64,000 nucleotides of DNA. It comes from Pseudomonas yangonensis (lineage in GTDB: Bacteria > Pseudomonadota > Gammaproteobacteria > Pseudomonadales > Pseudomonadaceae). Shown here piece by piece: positions 49,539 through 56,419 of the stretch; within the stretch, counting starts at the first letter, position 1, and each line of letters starts with the position of its first letter. Made by a program: the position numbers and the translations under genes. The stretch is taken from positions 1 through 64,000 of the forward strand of contig NZ_BLJU01000009.1 in assembly GCF_009932725.1 (NCBI RefSeq). Direction: 5' to 3'. The notes under the pieces are model-generated. The model was given only the letters and a program-made list of their open reading frames with translations. It searched no databases and was not told where the DNA came from.

Positions 49539-50012
49539 CTAAGAGCCACGGCGCAGGCCAATGACCCGGCCAACGCACGCCGGCTGTGGCAACCCCTGAT
49601 GCTCTCTGGCCAGCTGCGCGACCCTGTCTGCCACCTGAGCGTCGAACGGCGCCGCGCGGCCGGCGGCGCTGTCGATATTCATCAGCATCTGCTCGCTTTG
49701 GGCGCGGCTGACGGCCTCGCCTGGCCGGTACAGCGCGTGGTGGATATGCAGACGTTTGCCGTCATGCGCCAACAATTGCGTGCGCACTTCCACCGCTTCG
49801 CCCTCCTTCACCTCGGCCAGAAAGTTGAGGTGGCATTCCAGGGTGTACAGGGTGTGCCCGGTGCGGATACGACCGGTTTCGTCCAGGCCCAGCATATCCA
49901 TCAGGGCATCGGTGGCGTGACTGAAGATCAGCAGATAGAAGGCATCGCGCAGGTGGCCGTTGTAATCGACCCAGTCAGGGGAGATGGTGGTGCGGTGGGT
50001 TGGCAGACTCAT
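49539..50012 (-). CDS. cdhB: Carnitine-operon thioesterase CdhB
   Basis: A 157-residue hot-dog-fold 4HBT thioesterase. The catalytic segment is DWVDYNGHLRDAFY near the N-terminus. In P. aeruginosa the CdhB product hydrolyses betainyl-CoA to glycine betaine and CoA, finishing carnitine side-chain removal. The start is placed at 50012 (MSLPTHRTTISPDW) with GGAA upstream; the frame runs back to 50069 only through repeat DNA. It is the last gene of caiX-cdhC-cdhA-cdhB. Confidence 0.9.
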   Translation of the reverse strand: MSLPTHRTTISPDWVDYNGHLRDAFYLLIFSHATDALMDMLGLDETGRIRTGHTLYTLECHLNFLAEVKEGEAVEVRTQLLAHDGKRLHIHHALYRPGEAVSRAQSEQMLMNIDSAAGRAAPFDAQVADRVAQLAREHQGLPQPACVGRVIGLRRGS

Positions 50013-50030
50013 GTTCGTATTCCGATAAGG

Positions 50031-50144
50031 CCCTCTCCCCCAGCCCCACTCTGCGCCCCTGCCCTTCACAGAGCTCAGGGCGCTACAGCGGGAGAAGCAG
50101 TGCTTCGCTTTTCCCGCCTACGCCCCGCAAGCGGGAGAGGAGAG
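50031..50144. repeat. CCCTCTCCC-class palindromic repeat between cdhA and cdhB
   Basis: CCCTCTCCCCCAGCCC at the left and GCGGGAGAGGAGAG at the right, with internal GCGGGAGAA / TTCCCGC pairs, form a long imperfect palindrome inside the operon. Related copies occur at 51251 and 58484. Confidence 0.75.
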
Positions 50145-50195
50145 CTGGACAGGCGCTGGCCGTAGGGTGCGCCGTGCGCACCGGAAATGACTCGT

Positions 50196-51161
50196 TTACT
50201 CGGCAAACTCGAAGCCATGCCTGGCCTTGGTCTGACGGATCGCCTCCAGCACCGCCAGCAGGCAATCGTCGCGGTAGCGTTCCAGGGCATCCAGGCTGCG
50301 TTCGCCCTGCTGCTCGGCAGTGCCCTCGACCACCGCGTCGATCAGCCCCTCGGTCAGCTCCGGCGCTTCAAGATAGGTCCAGGGCAGCTTCAGCGCCGGG
50401 CCGAACTGGGCCATGAAGTGACGCATGCCGGCCGGACCACCGGCCAGGGTGTAGGTCAGGAAGCTGCCCATGAACGACCAACGCAGGCCGGCGCCGAAGC
50501 GGATCGCATCGTCGATCTCGCCGGTGCTCGCCACGCCGTCGTTGACCAGGTGCAGCGCCTCGCGCCACAGCGCCTCGAGCAGGCGGTCGGCGATAAAGCC
50601 CGGCACCTCCTTGCGCACATGCAGCGGGCGCATGCCCAGCGACTGGTAAACCTCGATGGCGGCCTGCACCGCCTCCGGGGCGGTCTTAACACCGCCCACC
50701 ACCTCCACCAGCGGCAGCAGATAGACCGGATTGAACGGGTGGCCGACCACGCAGCGCTCGGGATGCCTGGCGTCTGCATAGAACTCACTGGGCAGCAGGC
50801 CCGAGGTACTGGAGCCGATCAACACATCCGGACGCGCGGCAGCGCTGATCTTCGCGTGCAGTTCGCACTTGAGTTCGAGGCGCTCGGGGGCGCTCTCCTG
50901 GATGAAGTCAGCATCGCGTACGCAGCCTTCGATAGTGTTCACAAAGCGCAGGCGATCCAGCGAGGCGCCGGGGGCCAGGCCCTGCTGCTGCAGCGCCGGC
51001 CAGGCATTGGCCAGGCGCGTGCGCAGCGCAGCCTCGGCGCCGGGCGCAGGGTCCCAGGCAATCACGTCGAGGCCGTGGGCCAGGGCGCGGGCGATCCAGC
51101 CGGCGCCGATCACCCCGGTGCCGAGAGCGGCGAAGGTCTTGATATCGGTAACGAAGGTCAT
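50196..51161 (-). CDS. cdhA: L-carnitine dehydrogenase CdhA
   Basis: A 321-residue 3-hydroxyacyl-CoA-dehydrogenase-fold enzyme that oxidises carnitine to 3-dehydrocarnitine with NAD. The Rossmann motif GTGVIGAGW begins at residue 14, giving GxGxxG. The catalytic His lies in [18 protein letters not shown], typical of HCDH proteins. GGAG lies eight bases upstream of the ATG. It is between cdhC and cdhB, separated from each by repeat DNA. Confidence 0.93.
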   Translation of the reverse strand: MTFVTDIKTFAALGTGVIGAGWIARALAHGLDVIAWDPAPGAEAALRTRLANAWPALQQQGLAPGASLDRLRFVNTIEGCVRDADFIQESAPERLELKCELHAKISAAARPDVLIGSSTSGLLPSEFYADARHPERCVVGHPFNPVYLLPLVEVVGGVKTAPEAVQAAIEVYQSLGMRPLHVRKEVPGFIADRLLEALWREALHLVNDGVASTGEIDDAIRFGAGLRWSFMGSFLTYTLAGGPAGMRHFMAQFGPALKLPWTYLEAPELTEGLIDAVVEGTAEQQGERSLDALERYRDDCLLAVLEAIRQTKARHGFEFAE

Positions 51162-51173
51162 GGTTGAACTCCG

Positions 51174-51234
51174 GTAGCCCGGATGCGGTCCGGGGCATGG
51201 CAGGTGAAGTTTTCCCGGATTTCATCCGGGCTAC
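51174..51234. repeat. Palindromic repeat (GTAGCCCGGATG class) between cdhC and cdhA
   Basis: GTAGCCCGGATGCGGTCCGG ... CCCGGATTTCATCCGGGCTAC, a 61-bp palindrome closely like the one at 37453-37512. Confidence 0.85.
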
Positions 51235-51250
51235 GGGGAATGCACACAAG

Positions 51251-51291
51251 CCCTCTCCCCCGGCCCCTCTCCCATAAATGGGAGAGGGGAG
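51251..51291. repeat. CCCTCTCCC-class repeat between cdhC and cdhA
   Basis: CCCTCTCCCCCGGCCCCTCT, then CCCATAAATGGG and GAGAGGGG: a compact palindrome directly after the cdhC stop and next to the repeat at 51174. Confidence 0.75.
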
Positions 51292-51300
51292 GAAGCAGCG

Positions 51301-52188
51301 TTAGCGTCTGGGTTTGAGCTTCATCTTCTCGCGCCCTTCAGCCGGGGTCAGAGCCCGGCCGCCGAGACGTTCGATGATCTCGATGGCACGCTCGACCAGC
51401 TGGCCGTTGCTGGCGTGCACGCCGCGATCCAGCCAGATGTTGTCCTCCAGGCCGACCCGCACGTTGCCGCCGAGCAGCATGGCCTGAGCGACCATAGGCA
51501 TCTGCATGCGGCCGATGCCGAAGCCGGCCCAGGTGACGCCGGGCGGCAGGTTGTCGGCCATGGCCTTCATGGTCGTGGTGTCGGCCGGCGCGCCCCAGGG
51601 AATGCCCAGGCACAGCTGGATCAGCGGGTCGTCCAGCAGGCCTTCGCTGATCATCTGTTTGGCGAACCACAGGTGACCGGTGTCGAAGATTTCCAGCTCG
51701 GCCTTCACCCCCAGCTCGGTGATGCGCTTGGCGCCGGCACGCAGTTGCGCCGGGGTGGAGACGTAGATGAAATCGCCGTCGCCGAAATTCAGCGTGCCGC
51801 AGTCCAGGGTGCAGATTTCCGGCAACAGTTCCTCGATATGGGCCAGGCGGGTGATCGGCCCGACCAGGTCGGTGCCGGCGCCGAACTCCAGCGGCTGCTC
51901 GCCGCGACCGATTTCCAGATCACCGCCCATGCCGGCGGTGAGGTTGATGATCACGTCGGTGTCGCTCTCGCGGATGCGCTCGACCACCTCGCGGTACAGC
52001 GCCACATCGCGACTCGGCTTGCCAGTCTGCGGATCACGCACATGGCAGTGGGCAACGGTGGCGCCGGCCTTGGCCGCCTCGATGGCAGCGGCCGCGATTT
52101 CCTTGGGCGTGACCGGGATCGCCGGGTGCTTGCCGACGGTGTCGCCAGCGCCGGTCACCGCGCAGGTGACGATAACCTCGTAGTTCAT
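51301..52188 (-). CDS. cdhC: 3-dehydrocarnitine cleavage enzyme CdhC (BKACE family)
   Basis: A 295-residue beta-keto acid cleavage enzyme (DUF849) with a zinc-binding AHCHVRDP segment near residues 45-53 on a TIM-barrel. With acetyl-CoA it splits dehydrocarnitine into acetoacetate and betainyl-CoA. I prefer the ATG at 52188 ([16 protein letters not shown]) because AGGA lies nine bases before it; the ATG at 52197 would place the same AGGA too close. It lies after caiX in the operon. Confidence 0.93.
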   Translation of the reverse strand: MNYEVIVTCAVTGAGDTVGKHPAIPVTPKEIAAAAIEAAKAGATVAHCHVRDPQTGKPSRDVALYREVVERIRESDTDVIINLTAGMGGDLEIGRGEQPLEFGAGTDLVGPITRLAHIEELLPEICTLDCGTLNFGDGDFIYVSTPAQLRAGAKRITELGVKAELEIFDTGHLWFAKQMISEGLLDDPLIQLCLGIPWGAPADTTTMKAMADNLPPGVTWAGFGIGRMQMPMVAQAMLLGGNVRVGLEDNIWLDRGVHASNGQLVERAIEIIERLGGRALTPAEGREKMKLKPRR

Positions 52189-52285
52189 CTTCGACATTCC
52201 TTTCCGGGGGCGAACAGAAGCCGACGGCAGGGCCGCAGGCGTTGTGCAAAGAGGGGTCAGCGCCGGTCGAACCGGCGCCTAGGTA

Positions 52286-53218
52286 TCAGTTGCCGGCGAC
52301 CAGCGACGCGCTGGCGGGCTTGCCGTCCAGGGTGGTGACACCATCGAGCCAGGCCTCGACCACCTGCGGATTGGCCTTGATCCAGTCGCGCGCGACCTGC
52401 GCAGGCTGCTTGCGATCCATGATCGGCTGCATCAGCTCGGCTTCCTGCGCACTGGTGAAACGCAGGCTGGTCAGCAGGCGGTTGGCGTTGGGGCAGCGCT
52501 CGGCGTAGTCCGGCGCGGTCACGGTGGAAACCGTCGCGGCACCGTCGTTGGGGCCGAACACGTCCTCGGTGCCGGTCAGATAGGTGATCTGCATAGACAG
52601 GTTCATCGGGTGCGGTTTCCAGCCAAAGAACACCACGGGTTTCTCATTGCGCACGGCACGGCCAACGGCGGCCAACATGCCGGCCTCGCTGGACTCCACC
52701 AGCTTGAAGCCGCCGAGGCCGAACTGGTTGGAATCGATCATCTTCTGAATCGCCGTATTGGCCCCGGAGCCGGCCTCGATGCCGTAGATCTTGCCGTCCA
52801 GCTCATCCTTGAACCTGGCGATGTCGGCCAGGGTTTTCAGGCCCTTGTCTGCGGTGTAGCTGGGCACGGCGAGCACGGCCACGGCGTCATCCAGCGACGG
52901 CTCGGCCGCGACCTTGACCGCACCGGCATCGAGGAAGGGTTTGATGTTGTCGTCCATGATCGGCTTCCAGTAACCGAGGAAGGCATCGATCTGCCCCTTC
53001 TGGATACCGGCGAAGATGATCTGTTGCGACGCCTGGGTCTGCTTGGTTTCGTAGCCGAGCCCGTGCAGCAGCTCGCTGGCTACGGCAGTGGTGGCGACCA
53101 CGTCGGTCCAGCCGACGGCGCCAAGGCGAACGTTCTTGCAGCTGGCCTCATCGGCCAGCAGGGATGTACTGAACAGGCTCAGGGTGCAGCACGCGGCCAG
53201 TGCGGTAAGACCTTTCAT
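52286..53218 (-). CDS. caiX: Carnitine-binding periplasmic protein CaiX
   Basis: A 310-residue substrate-binding protein of the glycine betaine/proline OpuAC type. It has a signal peptide (to about residue 22, SLLA-DEA) and aromatic residues such as GAVGWTDV and GYWKP that suit a cation-pi box for trimethylammonium groups. No permease or ATPase is adjacent; in P. aeruginosa CaiX works with a shared Cbc transporter core. The start at 53218 (MKGLTAL) has AGGAG eight bases upstream; ATG 53233 is an alternative. Confidence 0.92.
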   Translation of the reverse strand: MKGLTALAACCTLSLFSTSLLADEASCKNVRLGAVGWTDVVATTAVASELLHGLGYETKQTQASQQIIFAGIQKGQIDAFLGYWKPIMDDNIKPFLDAGAVKVAAEPSLDDAVAVLAVPSYTADKGLKTLADIARFKDELDGKIYGIEAGSGANTAIQKMIDSNQFGLGGFKLVESSEAGMLAAVGRAVRNEKPVVFFGWKPHPMNLSMQITYLTGTEDVFGPNDGAATVSTVTAPDYAERCPNANRLLTSLRFTSAQEAELMQPIMDRKQPAQVARDWIKANPQVVEAWLDGVTTLDGKPASASLVAGN

Positions 53219-53342
53219 CTGGGTGCTCCTCATCGTGTCACAGCGGTTCTATTTCGTTCTTCTAGAGGCCATGGCGGCCCCCACCGTGCTCGGGTTCTTG
53301 CTTCCCGATGAAAACACCTTACGCTCGATCACAGCGCAAAAT

Positions 53343-53356
53343 TCGCACTTTAGCGA
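53343..53356. promoter_or_regulatory. Short dyad in the caiX-cdhR intergenic region
   Basis: TCGC, six bases (ACTTTA), GCGA at 53343-53356, in the 224-base divergent region. CdhR is expected to act here, but this dyad is short and only a candidate. Nothing else stands out in the gap. Confidence 0.25.
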
Positions 53357-53442
53357 CTGTTTCTTGACCTCAGCCGACTACTTGCGAGCACAATAACGAT
53401 GACGGCGTCTTAATTTCCCGACTACATACCCCACACCACCCA

Positions 53443-54396
53443 ATGACCCGAATGCCCCAGACCTTCTGCTTCCTGCTGTTGCCCGGCTTTTCCATGATGG
53501 GTCTGATGTCGGCCATCGAGCCGCTGCGCGTGGCCAACCGTTTCCGCGGCGAGCTATACCGCTGGCGCCTGCTCAGCCAGGACGGCAATGCCGTGCTGGC
53601 GAGCAACGGCATGTCGCTGAACGTCGACGGTGCGCTGGAACTGCCGGACCCAACCCGGGCGCTGTTCGTGGTGGCCGGTTTCGAGCCACTGGCTCACTAC
53701 GATCATCACCTGGCGCACTGGCTGCAACGGCGCGAGCCCGAACTGGCGGTGCTCGGCGGCATCGATACCGGCAGCTTCGTACTGGCCGAGGCGGGGCTGT
53801 TCCAGCATCAGCGTCTGACGCTGCACTGGGAAGCCATCGATGCCTTTCGTGAACGCTACCCGACGCTACTGGTCACCCAGGAGCTGTTCGAGATCGACGG
53901 CAAGCGCATCACCAGCGCGGGCGGCACCAGCAGTCTGGATCTGATGCTGGGACTGATCGGCCAGGAATACGGCGAGGCGCTGGCGGTACAGGTGTCGGAA
54001 CAGTTCGTGGTCAGCCGTATCCGCACACGCCTGGATCACCAGCGCATGCAGGTGGCCAGCCGCTACGACCTGCACAACAAGAAACTGGTGCGGGTGATCG
54101 GCGAAATGGAGCGCCAGTGCGAACAGCCGCTATCCAGTGAGACGCTGGCCGCTCAGGTGGGCATCAGCGTGCGCCAGCTGGAACGTCTGTTCCGCCATCA
54201 TCTGGGCACCACGCCATCGGCCTTCTACCTCGACCTGCGCCTGGACAAGGCGCGCCAGCTACTGCGCCATAGCGACCTCAGCGTGCTGGAGGTGGGCCTG
54301 GCGTGTGGTTTCGACTCAGCCTCCTACTTCTCGCGCAGCTACCGCCGGCGTTTCGCCGCCAGCCCCAGCCAGGATCGTCACGAGCGACCGGCCTGA
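53443..54396 (+). CDS. cdhR: GATase1/AraC-type regulator CdhR
   Basis: A 317-residue transcription factor. The N-terminal half is a DJ-1/PfpI (GATase1-like) ligand domain (FCFLLLPGFSMMGLMSAIEP). The C-terminal AraC double HTH (about 212-310) contains VSVRQLERLFRHHLG-type and VGLACGFDSASYFSRSYRR segments. Divergence from caiX-cdhCAB identifies it as the carnitine-responsive activator CdhR. It is in the same family as GbdR at the window end. A REP follows its stop. Confidence 0.92.
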   Translation: MTRMPQTFCFLLLPGFSMMGLMSAIEPLRVANRFRGELYRWRLLSQDGNAVLASNGMSLNVDGALELPDPTRALFVVAGFEPLAHYDHHLAHWLQRREPELAVLGGIDTGSFVLAEAGLFQHQRLTLHWEAIDAFRERYPTLLVTQELFEIDGKRITSAGGTSSLDLMLGLIGQEYGEALAVQVSEQFVVSRIRTRLDHQRMQVASRYDLHNKKLVRVIGEMERQCEQPLSSETLAAQVGISVRQLERLFRHHLGTTPSAFYLDLRLDKARQLLRHSDLSVLEVGLACGFDSASYFSRSYRRRFAASPSQDRHERPA

Positions 54397-54409
54397 TGCA
54401 CAGCTGCCC

Positions 54410-54472
54410 GTAGGAGCGGCTTCAGTCGCGAAGCTTGCCGTCAACAATCGCGGCTAAAGCCGCTCTCCTACA
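54410..54472. repeat. REP-type palindrome (GTAGGAGCGG class) after cdhR
   Basis: GTAGGAGCGGCTTCAGTCGC at 54410 pairs with GCGGCTAAAGCCGCTCTCCT ending at about 54470. It is the same class as 21410-21473. Confidence 0.85.
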
Positions 54473-54591
54473 GGTGACGAGGTGCGCAGGACGAACGTAT
54501 CCGTCCGCGACCTCGGCTTGACGCTTTCGGCAAACCCCCAGTCGTTTTTGTACCGGGTCGGCCAGCCCCCCAGGGATAAGCTCTCCCCAAA

Positions 54592-54613
54592 GCGCCGACA
54601 GCCGTCTCGGCGC
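54592..54613. promoter_or_regulatory. Inverted repeat in the leader of the dgc operon
   Basis: GCGCCGA (54592-54598), eight bases, TCGGCGC (54607-54613): perfect 7-bp arms, 23 bases before the first ATG. It could be an operator or an mRNA hairpin near the ribosome site (AGGGGA at 54622-54627). Confidence 0.35.
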
Positions 54614-54636
54614 ATCAGTATTAGGGGACAAGCCTG

Positions 54637-55614
54637 ATGAGCCCAGCCGAATTGCACGCCGACAGCATCGTCATCGACGGTCTGATCATCGCCAAGTGGA
54701 ACCGCGAACTGTTCGAAGACATGCGCAAAGGTGGCCTGACCGCCGCCAACTGCACCGTGTCCGTGTGGGAAGGTTTCCAGGCCACCGTCAACAGCATCGC
54801 CGCCAGCAGCAAGCTGATCCGCGAGAACAGCGACCTGGTGATGCCGGCACGCACCACCGCCGATATCCGCAAGGCCAAGGAGCTGGGCAAGACCGGCATC
54901 ATCTATGGTTTCCAGAATGCCCACGCGTTCGAGGACCAGATCGGCTACGTCGAGGTGTTCAAGCAGCTCGGCGTGGGCATCGTGCAGATGTGCTACAACA
55001 CCCAGAACCTGATCGGCACCGGCTGCTACGAACGTGACGGCGGCCTGTCCGGCTTCGGCCGCGAGATCGTCGCCGAGATGAACCGCGTGGGCATCATGTG
55101 CGACCTGTCCCACGTCGGCAGCAAGACCTCCGAGGAAGTCATCCTCGAGTCGAAGAAGCCGGTGACCTATTCCCACTGCCTGCCTTCCGGCCTGAAAGAG
55201 CACCCGCGCAACAAGTCCGACGAGGAACTGAAGTTCATCGCCGACCACGGCGGTTTCGTCGGCGTGACCATGTTCGCGCCGTTCCTGGCCAAGGGCATCG
55301 ACTCGACCATCGAAGACTACGCCGAAGCCATCGAGTACGTGATGAACATCGTCGGTGAAGACGCCATCGGTATCGGTACCGACTTCACCCAGGGCCACGG
55401 CAAGGAATTCTTCGAATACCTGACCCACGACAAGGGCTACGCCCGTCGCCTGACCAACTTCGGCAAGATCATCAACCCACTGGGTATCCGTACCGTCGGC
55501 GAGTTCCCCAACCTCACCGAAACCCTGCTCAAACGCGGCCATTCCGAGCGCGTGGTGCGCAAGATCATGGGCGAGAACTGGGTACGCGTACTAGCCGACG
55601 TCTGGGGCGAATGA
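54637..55614 (+). CDS. Membrane-dipeptidase-like (M19) protein with degraded metal site
   Basis: A 325-residue TIM-barrel protein of the renal dipeptidase (M19) family, first gene of the dimethylglycine operon. Family landmarks remain: GGLSGFGREIVAEMNRVG and CDLSHV (His159), then VTYSHC (His180). But the HxD metal pair, normally DGHND, reads DGLII at residues 14-18. The bridging Glu, normally GxEG, reads GFQN at 91-94. A normal binuclear zinc peptidase is therefore unlikely. Homologues are annotated as dipeptidases in the same operon of other Pseudomonas (PA5396 type); the true role is unknown. Confidence 0.85.
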   Translation: MSPAELHADSIVIDGLIIAKWNRELFEDMRKGGLTAANCTVSVWEGFQATVNSIAASSKLIRENSDLVMPARTTADIRKAKELGKTGIIYGFQNAHAFEDQIGYVEVFKQLGVGIVQMCYNTQNLIGTGCYERDGGLSGFGREIVAEMNRVGIMCDLSHVGSKTSEEVILESKKPVTYSHCLPSGLKEHPRNKSDEELKFIADHGGFVGVTMFAPFLAKGIDSTIEDYAEAIEYVMNIVGEDAIGIGTDFTQGHGKEFFEYLTHDKGYARRLTNFGKIINPLGIRTVGEFPNLTETLLKRGHSERVVRKIMGENWVRVLADVWGE

Positions 55615-55664
55615 TGAATACCTGCGGAGCCTACTGCGCCCACCGATAGCTGCGTCGTGTCCTC

Positions 55665-55706
55665 GCGACAAGCTCGCCGTACATGCGTACTGCTCTCGCT
55701 TGTCGC
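55665..55706. other. Nested hairpin between the M19-like gene and the DUF5943 gene
   Basis: GCGACAAGC (55665-55673) and its exact inverse GCTTGTCGC (55698-55706) enclose GTACATGCGTAC, itself nearly self-complementary. The whole 189-base gap (55615-55803) is unusually long for this operon and I see no gene in it. Confidence 0.7.
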
Positions 55707-55803
55707 TGCGGGTCTCCTTGCTCTCGGCGTGCTCGCTACGGCTCCACAGGCATTCACCCGCATTTTTAAACACGCAAGATAACGAATTCTGGAGTTTGAA
55801 CAC

Positions 55804-56334
55804 ATGGCCACCCACGCCCCCGAAATGCCCATCCTGGTCGACGACGAAACCGGCGTATGGACCACCGACGCCCTGCCGATGCTCTACGTACCGCGGCATT
55901 TCTTCGTCAACAACCATATCGGCATCGAGGAAGTGCTCGGCGCCGAGAAGTACGCCGAGATTCTCTACAAGGCCGGCTACAAGTCCGCCTGGCACTGGTG
56001 CGAGAAGGAAGCCGAGTGCCATGGCCTGTCCGGCGTAGCGGTATTCGAGCATTACATGAAGCGCCTGTCGCAGCGCGGCTGGGGTCTGTTCAAGATCCAG
56101 TCGATCGACCTCGAAGCCGGCACCTGCGAAGTGCGCCTGGACCACTCGGCCTTCGTCTACGTCTACGGCAAATGCGGGCGCCCGGTCGACTACATGTTCA
56201 CCGGCTGGTTCGCCGGCGCCATGGATCAGATTCTGCAGGCTCAGGGCAGCAGCATCCGCACCTTCGCCGAGCAGGTCTACGGCGCCTCGCAGGAAGGCCA
56301 CGACCACGGCCTGTTCCGCGTCAAACCGCTCTAA
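55804..56334 (+). CDS. DUF5943 (V4R-like) protein of the dimethylglycine operon
   Basis: A 176-residue soluble protein, the PA5397-type neighbour of dgcA. Its C-terminal two-thirds resemble the V4R small-molecule-binding domain: two Cys-containing turns (WCEKEAECHG and YGKCGRPVDYMFTGWFAG) and a final helix before SSIRTFAEQVYGASQEGHDH. No catalytic motif is clear. It may bind a metal, a C1 carrier or the substrate, but that is inference. A CTGGAG lies ten bases before the ATG. Confidence 0.85.
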   Translation: MATHAPEMPILVDDETGVWTTDALPMLYVPRHFFVNNHIGIEEVLGAEKYAEILYKAGYKSAWHWCEKEAECHGLSGVAVFEHYMKRLSQRGWGLFKIQSIDLEAGTCEVRLDHSAFVYVYGKCGRPVDYMFTGWFAGAMDQILQAQGSSIRTFAEQVYGASQEGHDHGLFRVKPL

Positions 56335-56419
56335 ACAATAAAGACAGGAGGGAGGGCTTCACACACTGAAGCACCTCCCGACCAGAGACCCCAGGCCGCT
56401 TTTCCGTGAGGGTGCCGCA

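Noticed and set aside
50013..50069. Longer CdhB start at 50069
   Set aside because: The extra residues are encoded by the CCCTCTCCC repeat; the start at 50012 matches the thioesterase family N-terminus.
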